From NCBI RefSeq assembly GCF_036884845.1, contig NZ_CP145732.1, positions 1,674,001 to 1,738,000 on the forward strand: a DNA stretch of 64,000 bases, written 5' to 3'. The notes below the pieces were generated by a model, which was not told where the DNA came from, searched no databases, and saw only the letters and a program-made list of their open reading frames with translations. This DNA is from Pseudomonas sp. MAG733B (GTDB taxonomy: Bacteria; Pseudomonadota; Gammaproteobacteria; Pseudomonadales; Pseudomonadaceae). A program made the translations under genes and the position numbers. This document shows positions 35,317 through 43,500 of the stretch, piece after piece (the first letter of the stretch is position 1; every line of letters starts with the position of its first letter).

Positions 35317-37839
35317 ATGTTCCCGATGACGCCCATCGCGGCAGCGCTTGCGCTGCTGTTATGTAGCAGTGCATTTGCGGCGCCCACGTCCATTGATAAC
35401 ACGCCGCGAAGTTTGCTGGCGCAGGCCAAGGGTTTACCGGCCGAATTCGAAGAGCACTTTTTCGATGTTCCGCTGGCGGTCAGGCTCGAACTCGATCAAC
35501 AACCCCTCGGCGAAGCGATGATCGTGCTGTCACGCGATGACCGTGTGACGCTGCTCGAATTTACCGATACCAGCGAAAGCCGCTTCGGCGCCAGTGAGCG
35601 CGAAACCTGGGCTGATATTCTGAAACCCGGCGTGATGCTGGGCACCTGCACAAGTCAATGCCCCGAGCAAATGCTGGCGGTGCATTACAACCTTGAAAAT
35701 TCATTGCTGTCGATCGTCACCGAAAATGCCGAGCGCGACAGCGAAGTCAAGCGTTACTTCGACCAACCCGAGGGCGGCAGCAGCGGCCTGATGGTGCGCA
35801 ACCAGCTCAATCTGAACGGTGGCCAGGACCAGGATCTGGGCGGGCGCTTTGGCCTGGAAGCCAGCGGCAGCTTGGGTAACTGGAGCCAGACCTTCAACAT
35901 GCAACTGGCGCGTCTGGGTGGGCCGGATGACAAGACCTACCACGCGGTGCATGAGCTTTTTACCCAGCGTGAGCTGGAGGGTAGTTTTTTCCGCCTGGGT
36001 TACTTCACTCCCAACGCCGAAGGCCTGACACGCCAGCCGCGCTCGTTCGGCACCAGCCCCGACACTGCCGTGGGTGTGATGTATGGCAGCTCCGACAGTC
36101 TGGCAATCGACAGTCCGAAACCCAGCGTCTACCCGATTTACGTGACGGCCAATCGACAGGGGTCCGTTGAAATCTACCGCGACGGTCTGTTGATCAACAC
36201 ACAATCGGTCCCGGCGGGTTTGCAGACCCTCGACACACGCCCCTTGCCCGGCGGCATCTACGAAGTGGAAGTGCGCCTGATCGAAGACGGCCAGACCACC
36301 TCGACCACCCAGGAACTGATCTACAAGCCGAACAATTGGCGCAACCTTGATGAGCGCTGGCGTTACAACCTGTTCGCCGGACAGGAAAGCAAACTGTTGA
36401 GCAATTGGGACCAACAGGACAGCGGCGATGCCACGGCGGGCGCGGCGATCAACTATCTGCTGCACCCACGGGTGATTCTCGGCCTGTCGGCACGGCAGGT
36501 TCGCAACACGTTGCAGTACGGCAGCTCCATCGACTGGAGCCTGGCCAACAGCATCAGCCTGTATGCCAACCTTTATCAGACCGAAGACCACGGCACCGGC
36601 GCCGATCTGCAAGCGCTGTACAACTATGGCTCCGGCAGTCTGGTGGTGAGCCACAACCGCAGCTGGCTCGACACCACCAACACCTATGACACGCTGCCGG
36701 ACGGCACCCGCGTGCGCCAACGCAACGTGTTCACAGGTGAGACCAGCAATTCGTCGCTGTCGCTGAACCATCGGATCAGCCGCAGAAGTTCGCTCAATGC
36801 GCGGGTCTCACACAGCGAAGGCAACGTCGAAGGTGTCGGCGTGGATCTGGGCTGGACGCAACGCACCGTATTGTTCGGCAGCGATGCCAACTGGCGGTTA
36901 TCGCTGTTTGATCGTCCGGGCAGCTTCAGCAGCGGCGATGCGCGCAATCGAGGGGTCGACCTGAGTGTCAACATGGCGTTGGGTCGTCCGGGCCAGCAGA
37001 TTTCCGGCAGCATCGGCAGTCGCACCGCAAGTGACGGCAGTCGTGACAACAACGCGTCCGTCGGTTTCCGCCAGGACCTGCAGGACCACGTACTGCAAAG
37101 CGTCTCGGTGACTGCGCTTACCGATACCTATGGTGTCGGTCTGTCGAGCCTGGCGAACTTCCGGACCGATGAGATCAACGGCGACGGTTTCATCCAAAGG
37201 TCGTCGTTCAACGACAACTTTACCGGTGGCCTGAACCTCGACAGCACGCTGGTGGTCGGCGCCCGGCAACTGGCCCTGACCAGTCAGCATCAGGGACGCG
37301 GAGCGGGGATGATCGTCGACGTCGAATCCGATATCGACGGCGTCGCCTTGCGTGCCGACGACCTCAGCGGTGGCAGTGCAGCGTTGCGCCCGGGTCGCAA
37401 TTTCATTCCTCTGACGGCTTACAGGAACAGCTCGGTCAGTTTCGACTTCGAGGGCAATCACGTACCGGCGGCCAGTATCGAGCCGGCGCGCTCGCGTTAT
37501 CACTTGAACAAGGGCGGCGTGGAGTACCGCAAGGTGCGCGTTATGAAAACCCTGACCGTGCTGGGACGCCTGCTCGACCCGCAAGGTCGCCCGCTCAAGG
37601 GCCACCATGTGATCAATCACGCCAGCCGTGGCGTGAGTGAAGTTGATGGTTTCTTCTCGATGGAAATGCATGCCGGCTCGCCCACCCTGCAAGTGCGCTA
37701 TGCCGACCAGTTGCTCTGCCAGTTCCGGCTCGATACCGACAAGCACCGCAGTGAAAACAATGTGTTGATGATTGGTGATTTACGCTGCTCGCCGGACACG
37801 TTGGCGGATGCCTCATTCACTCGACAGGAGGCCAGTTGA
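35317..37839 (+). CDS. CS1-type fimbrial outer-membrane usher (TcfC/CooC-like)
   Basis: An 840-residue outer-membrane usher that assembles pilins at the surface. A signal peptide (ending SAFA) is followed by an N-terminal domain, a long beta-barrel region full of alternating aromatic strands, a TcfC-type E-set domain near 270-350 (YPIYVTANRQGSVEIYRDGLL) and the conserved CS1-pili C-terminal domain (LGRLLDPQGRPLKGHHVIN, near 745). The length matches this usher class, which is distinct from FimD. The stop TGA is directly followed by the ATG of the tip adhesin. Confidence 0.9.
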   Translation: MFPMTPIAAALALLLCSSAFAAPTSIDNTPRSLLAQAKGLPAEFEEHFFDVPLAVRLELDQQPLGEAMIVLSRDDRVTLLEFTDTSESRFGASERETWADILKPGVMLGTCTSQCPEQMLAVHYNLENSLLSIVTENAERDSEVKRYFDQPEGGSSGLMVRNQLNLNGGQDQDLGGRFGLEASGSLGNWSQTFNMQLARLGGPDDKTYHAVHELFTQRELEGSFFRLGYFTPNAEGLTRQPRSFGTSPDTAVGVMYGSSDSLAIDSPKPSVYPIYVTANRQGSVEIYRDGLLINTQSVPAGLQTLDTRPLPGGIYEVEVRLIEDGQTTSTTQELIYKPNNWRNLDERWRYNLFAGQESKLLSNWDQQDSGDATAGAAINYLLHPRVILGLSARQVRNTLQYGSSIDWSLANSISLYANLYQTEDHGTGADLQALYNYGSGSLVVSHNRSWLDTTNTYDTLPDGTRVRQRNVFTGETSNSSLSLNHRISRRSSLNARVSHSEGNVEGVGVDLGWTQRTVLFGSDANWRLSLFDRPGSFSSGDARNRGVDLSVNMALGRPGQQISGSIGSRTASDGSRDNNASVGFRQDLQDHVLQSVSVTALTDTYGVGLSSLANFRTDEINGDGFIQRSSFNDNFTGGLNLDSTLVVGARQLALTSQHQGRGAGMIVDVESDIDGVALRADDLSGGSAALRPGRNFIPLTAYRNSSVSFDFEGNHVPAASIEPARSRYHLNKGGVEYRKVRVMKTLTVLGRLLDPQGRPLKGHHVINHASRGVSEVDGFFSMEMHAGSPTLQVRYADQLLCQFRLDTDKHRSENNVLMIGDLRCSPDTLADASFTRQEAS

Positions 37840-39090
37840 ATGGTGAATCTCAAGACTTTTCTGCCGCAATGGTTGTGCGTGCTGGCGCTGTTTGTGGCGC
37901 CTTCGGCCGAGGCGGTGAATAAGGAAATCAGGGCGTTGTTTACCCCCGACTCCGCCAACCCGCAGAGCAACAAGTTCATCAATCAGACACCGTCCACGGG
38001 CTACTGTGAGTACTACCCGGATATCTGCCGCAACAGCGATACATTCAGTATCCGTCTGATGACACGACTCGAATCGAACAAGGCGATTCAAGCCAATGCG
38101 GGTCCACGCGACAGTGCGATGTTCAAGGTGCCGGGGGGTTGGCGGTCATTGACCGTTACCAATGTGGATACCAATGAATCCAAAACCGTCGAAGTGCGTA
38201 TCTCCGGCGTCGGGTCCAATCATGTCTTGAGTGATACCGCCGTCAAACTGACCGGCGCGCCCAATGCGGGTGAAGGGCACAGTCGCTTATGGAACGGTGG
38301 AAGCTGGGTGAATCCAGCGCCTCCGTGCACAACCACTGGAATGGGGTTTTACAGCGACAATAGTTACGCTTTTTTCTGGAAAGCCCCGGATGAGCGCACC
38401 TGCGTCAAAATCGCCAGGTTCCCAATCCCTGCCATGACGTACACCTATCTGGATTTTGCCTACGAACTGCGTACGCCAAATCCGTTGGAAATGTCGTCGG
38501 GGCATTACACCGGGAGCTTGAGTTATCGCCTTGGCCCTGGCGGCGATTTCGACTTCGGCGACGTCATGATTCCGAACGACTCTGACCTGATCCTGGATTT
38601 TAACCTGGAGGTTCAGCACACCCTGAAAGTCGAAATCCCTCCCGGCGGTGAAAAAATCCAGCTGGTCCCGGCGGGCGGTTGGCAAGGCTGGTTGCAGTCC
38701 GGACGTCGGCCCGTAAACCTGTTCCGCGACCAGACTTTCAATATCTCGGCCTCGTCGCGTTTCAAGATGCTGATGGGCTGCGGACCTGGAGTAAATGGCG
38801 AGTGCGCACTGGAGGACATAGAGACGAGGCGTCGAGTCGAGCTGTTCGTCAGTGTCAGCATGCCCAATGGCATCACCGATCTTTCCGGCCAACCTGTCAG
38901 GCGTTTACGACTGAAAACGGGTGCGGGGAATGAGCTGTATTTCAAACCTGGCTTCTATGTGGATCGAGCACCGGGAACACTGCATTTCGAAGTCCCGCCC
39001 CATTCGATGGCGAACATGCTGCGCCCCGGTGAAGGGATAGGCGGAAAGTATTCCGGCGTTGTCGTTGTGATCTGGGATTCGGAAGTCTGA
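37840..39090 (+). CDS. CS1-type fimbrial tip adhesin (CfaE/CooD/CblD-like)
   Basis: A 416-residue exported protein. After a signal peptide (cut after PSAEA) comes an N-terminal domain with cysteine-containing segments (GYCEYYPDICRNS; PAPPCTTTG) and a C-terminal pilin-like domain (ISASSRFKMLMGCGPGV...). Size and place after the usher are those of minor tip subunits CfaE and CblD, which bind host receptors and start assembly. Receptor unknown. G+C is lower than in nearby core genes. No space separates it from the usher gene. Confidence 0.82.
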   Translation: MVNLKTFLPQWLCVLALFVAPSAEAVNKEIRALFTPDSANPQSNKFINQTPSTGYCEYYPDICRNSDTFSIRLMTRLESNKAIQANAGPRDSAMFKVPGGWRSLTVTNVDTNESKTVEVRISGVGSNHVLSDTAVKLTGAPNAGEGHSRLWNGGSWVNPAPPCTTTGMGFYSDNSYAFFWKAPDERTCVKIARFPIPAMTYTYLDFAYELRTPNPLEMSSGHYTGSLSYRLGPGGDFDFGDVMIPNDSDLILDFNLEVQHTLKVEIPPGGEKIQLVPAGGWQGWLQSGRRPVNLFRDQTFNISASSRFKMLMGCGPGVNGECALEDIETRRRVELFVSVSMPNGITDLSGQPVRRLRLKTGAGNELYFKPGFYVDRAPGTLHFEVPPHSMANMLRPGEGIGGKYSGVVVVIWDSEV

Positions 39091-39136
39091 TGGGCCGAGC
39101 GCTTGCGTTGTGTTCAATATGAAGAGGTTTATGGGT

Positions 39137-39880
39137 ATGAAGCGTGTGTTGCTATTGATGGGTTTGAGCGGTTTTTCCCTGGCCATTTCGGCCGGGCCGC
39201 AGATTAACGTCGGCACGGTGTATGACTATCTGGACGGCGAAAAGAGCACCTACCTCAAACGCGTGTTCAACAGCGGTGACAGCACGGCGTTCGTCAAGGT
39301 CAACATCCTCGAAATCGTTTACGACGCCGATGGTGGGCACCAGGAAATACCGGTCAGGACGCAAGCGGACGGCAGTGGCCGGGATGGTTTGATGGCCAGC
39401 CCCGCACGGCTGATCGTGCCGGCCAAAGGCATGCAGGGCACGCGTCTGTTGCACTTGGGGGACCGCGACACCGAGCGATATTTTCGCGTGCGCTTCGTGC
39501 CGGTGGTGCCGGAGAAAGAAGACGAGTTCGCCGTGTCGAGTGAAGAACGGGAGGCCTACAAAGAGAACCTGTCGGCGGGCGTCAACGTCATGACCGGTTT
39601 CGGTACGGTGTTCTTCGTGCGTCCGAAAAACAGCCGCTTCGACAGCGTGATCGATGACAGTGCCGGCGTTTACCGCGTGCGTAACAACGGCAACACCGTG
39701 GTGCTGATCGATGAGTTTCGCAACTGCTCGCTGAAGAACGAAACCGAGTGTGAGCCGGTCACCAAGCATCACATCCTGGCGGGAAAAACCTTCGAGTTCG
39801 AAAAGAAACCCGGTCGTGAGTACCGTTTCAATCTGGTCGAGGGCGCCTCGAAAAAAGCGCTGCGCATTGCCAGCCAGTAA
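39137..39880 (+). CDS. CS1-type fimbrial periplasmic chaperone
   Basis: A 247-residue chaperone of the CfaA/CooB kind. Start at 39137 (MKRVLLLMGLSGF) has the best-spaced ribosome-binding site (aagagg, nine bases); ATG codons at 39119 and 39131 and a GTG at 39110 are alternatives. The signal peptide ends near ISAG. Two immunoglobulin-like domains are implied by RLIVPAKGMQGTRLLHLGD (strand edge with the pilin-binding arginine) and GVNVMTGFGTVFFVRP. It holds pilins until delivery to the usher. Confidence 0.85.
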   Translation: MKRVLLLMGLSGFSLAISAGPQINVGTVYDYLDGEKSTYLKRVFNSGDSTAFVKVNILEIVYDADGGHQEIPVRTQADGSGRDGLMASPARLIVPAKGMQGTRLLHLGDRDTERYFRVRFVPVVPEKEDEFAVSSEEREAYKENLSAGVNVMTGFGTVFFVRPKNSRFDSVIDDSAGVYRVRNNGNTVVLIDEFRNCSLKNETECEPVTKHHILAGKTFEFEKKPGREYRFNLVEGASKKALRIASQ

Positions 39881-39944
39881 CAGCGCAGGGGCGGGTGGCA
39901 TGTGCTTGCTCGCGATTTTGTTTTTGACGTGACAGGTAGCAGAC

Positions 39945-40439
39945 ATGATCAAGCAATCAGCCATCGGCATGTGCGCTGGCGTGATGGCGCTGGTGAGTAC
40001 CCTGGCGTTCGCGGCTCGGGAAGAACACAGGTTCGAGGTCTCGGTGGACATACCGACGCTGGGGTTTTACGTGATTCCGGCGGAAGTGGACTGGATACAT
40101 CGCGAACAGGTATTGCCTTGGAACATCCACAGCAAATCGCTGGAGGGCCTGCGCAAGAATTTCGACGTCAGGCACGACACCAGTGCGATCGAGGCACGGC
40201 TGGAAGCCGAGCCTTACCTGTCCAATGGGCGCGACGACCAGAACATCTACTTGCGCGTCAGCTTCAATGGTCGGGAGTTGAGCCATGACCCGCGACCTCG
40301 GGAAGTGGTGTCGGCAGATCAGGCCATGGCGGGTGGACGCTTTGCGCTGGAAATCCAGCCGAAAGTGCCGGCCGGCGGTTACAAACCGGGGCAGTACTTC
40401 GGTAATGTCCAGCTGATCTTTACTGCCGCTGCGCCTTGA
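39945..40439 (+). CDS. Second CS1-type fimbrial subunit
   Basis: A 164-residue exported pilin-like protein (signal peptide ends LAFA before AREEHR). The mature N-terminus FEVSVDIPTLGFYVIPAE resembles that of the first pilin and the end GQYFGNVQLIFTAAAP is the last strand of the family, but the middle is different and unusually charged. It may be a minor shaft, base or terminator subunit. It ends the locus; the next gene is on the other strand. Confidence 0.8.
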   Translation: MIKQSAIGMCAGVMALVSTLAFAAREEHRFEVSVDIPTLGFYVIPAEVDWIHREQVLPWNIHSKSLEGLRKNFDVRHDTSAIEARLEAEPYLSNGRDDQNIYLRVSFNGRELSHDPRPREVVSADQAMAGGRFALEIQPKVPAGGYKPGQYFGNVQLIFTAAAP

Positions 40440-40502
40440 AATGAGGCAGCCTGACGCTTGGGCCAATCGTCAGGCTGCTGGCGGGTCATGTCGTGAAGGT
40501 TG

Positions 40503-43500
40503 TCATTGACCCACTTTGCGCAGGGCTGCTCGGGTCAAGCGCCTGGCCAGTTCTTTTTCTTGGTCACCGAGATCCACCAGCAGTCCGTCGTATCTGGCTT
40601 CACTGATGGGCTCATCGGCAAACACCACGGTGTCCGCTGCGGGCAAACCATTCATGAGTGATTGGAGCTGTTCTCGCAGCTCGGCTTTCCGCGCACCCGA
40701 AGTCGACTCTACCCATTCGTGTTGGGTGATTCGCAGGGTTTCCAGTTGGTCCGACAGGTCTTGATAGCGCCGTTTATTGCTTTCCATGCGGGTCGGGTAT
40801 CGCTCGTGCAAATGGGTTTCCCAAAAGTCCTGTTCAAGCATTCGGTTGACCAGCCCATCGCCTTCGCCCAAGGCCAATACCGTGTCATACGCTTGATCAA
40901 TCATCGCGTCAGTGACGCCGGATACGCGACGGTAAAGCATGCCCTCTGATTGCCAGGGCAAGCCGAGGCGTTGCGCCAAGCCGGTTTGATAAGCCAGATA
41001 GACTTCCACTTCATCAGGGTTGCCGCCGCGACTGGCGACATCGGCCCGGGCAATGTCATTCACTTGCTCCAGCCGCGCCGCGCCTTTGGCCAGCGTCACC
41101 AGTTTTTGCTCCAGCTGCGCCGGATCGGTAGAGTACGCGTGAGCTTCGTAGGCGAGTACCTGGATGCCCATGTGATTGAACAGTTGCGAACCGGCGTCGG
41201 CACACTCCACGGGCGCGATGGCCATGGTGAACAGTTTTTCCCGCAGGTCGCTGTCGACGTATATCGCATCAAGCATGCGCCAGACGCGCTGTAGCAACTG
41301 CTCTCGCGCCTGGCCGCCGGCCCGATAGTCGGCCGAGTCCTGGGATTCCAGTAACACAGTCATGAAGCGCACGGCCCGGGGCTCATCCCCCAGCTCCGAC
41401 CAGATATTGGCGCGGTCGACGCCCCAGCCGGGCACATCGTTCCAGAGGTCCGCGCTGTAGTTGGAATTGACGACCCACTGGCCCTGACTGTTGGAGGGCA
41501 CGATGGGTTCCGGAGGCAATGCCATCGAGCGTCGGATTTCCTGGTAGCGCATCTGATTCGATTCCGACAGGTTGCCGACGTCCAGTCGGGTGCGTGCCAC
41601 CACCCAGGCCTGTGGCGAACCGGGCACCACCTCGGGAATCAGGCTGATCGGATTGTCTCGAAGGTCCAGCAGAAATCCTCGTGGCCTGGTTTTACTCAAC
41701 GTGCCTTTGGGCCAGGTCGTTATCACCGTGTCCCTCAGTCCCACGACCTTCAGCCTCGGCATACGGGAGATATCCACAACCCTGCCCAGAGGGTTTTCAT
41801 CCAGACGCAGGATTTCCAGATAGGTCAGGTGCTTCAGTTGCTCGACGGCGGGGGCGTCCAGCACGATCTCGTTGTCACTCAGGCGCAGGCGCTCCAGCCG
41901 ATGCATGGCGCCAATATTTTCCGGCAGGCGTGTCAGCTCGCAACCTTTCGCGCTCAGTTCGCGAAGGTTGGGGAAGGCACTCAATAAACCGTTCGCCTTG
42001 CCGGAAAAGCGCGTGTTGTCGAGTTTCAGTACCGTGACTTTGTGTAAGAACTTTTCCAGATCGGGGCGTCTGGACCACCAGGTTTCCAGGTCCAGTGGCA
42101 GCGTCTTTGGGGATAGATCAAGGGAATAACTCATCGGATCGGTACGATTGCCGAGATCCGTATTGTTTCGTTCGAAACAATCGATCAAAGCCTCACAGAT
42201 ACGCCGTCCGCCACCGTCTCGAAATCCGTCGCTTCGGTGTATCAGCTCATCCGGCTGCCGGTATTCCCAGGTATTGAGGATCTCCCGCAGTTCCTGAAGG
42301 TCCTGTGCTTGCTGCTCAATGACACTCAATGGCTGACCTTGCTCTATCAGGGCATTGGCGAACGTATCGACTTCACGCTCACTGAAATTCTGATGGAGAT
42401 CCTGAATACGTTCATGCAGGGTTCTTGCTTCTCTGCTTACGCCACCACCACGAACCAACAGCATCGTTTCATGCTCGGCGACCGGTCGTACGGGCGGCAT
42501 GGCCAGTACCGTACGGCGCTCGCTTGGCGGTGCGGTCTTGGCGATGATCCATTCCCTGAAAAACTCACCATCACCCGGCCGGTAGCCCAAGGCACTTTGC
42601 CCTTCCTGGCCCATGGCATGGAGCAGGGCGGGCAGGAACCCGTCAGCATCGTGGATTGGCAGGCCTGCGGCATCGCGCACCTGATATTTCCCTGAGGGTT
42701 CGTGAATCATGACCCGCACCTGCCTGGCGTTCTCAGGCCCGGCGCTGCAACGCAGTTCGCCATCGAACGTGCCCTGGCGGATCTCGATGCGCAGGCTACC
42801 GAAGGTGTCGGTGTTGATGCGCAAGGAGCCCAGCACCAGGCGCTCGGTGTCGACGTTGATCAGTGCATCGTTATACAAACCCTGGGCGGCGCGGACCGCT
42901 TGCGTCTCGAACAGCAGCTCGCGCGCCTGGGTTTTCATGCGCAGCGGCAGGCGCTGGTTTTGTGCGATCTGCTGGCGCTCGGACGCTGTGGCGCCGTAGT
43001 AGATTTTTTCCGCGACGGCTTCAGGCAACCCGGGGAATTCGCTGAACAGCGAGGCGATATTGGCGGACTGAGCAATGCGAGCCACCGGTGCACCGAGGTT
43101 CTGCAAGGTATCGATCAGCAATGGTGGCGGGGGCGCGTTCTCCATATGCATCCTGCGCAGCGCGGTTTCTTTAGTGGCGCTGATCAAGCGAATTCGCTCC
43201 AGTTGCTCGTCACTGAAAGCATCGGTGGTGTGACCGATTCGGCGCATCAGCGGCGTGCCTTCCCAGTTGCGCGGGTTCTCCGTCTCGCTGACCCAGGCAC
43301 CCTGACTGTTGTGCCGCAGGGTCGGGGCGTAGGCATTGGATCGCTGCGGATGTTTGATTCGGTATTGCCCGGTTACCGGGTCTGCTTTCAATTCGAACAG
43401 CTGGCCGTTCAGCCGCAGAATCTGTTGGCCTTGATGCTGGTAAATACCCGCACCATCGGGTTTGAGTTGCGTTGGCAAGCCCACGTCTGGTTGTTGATAG

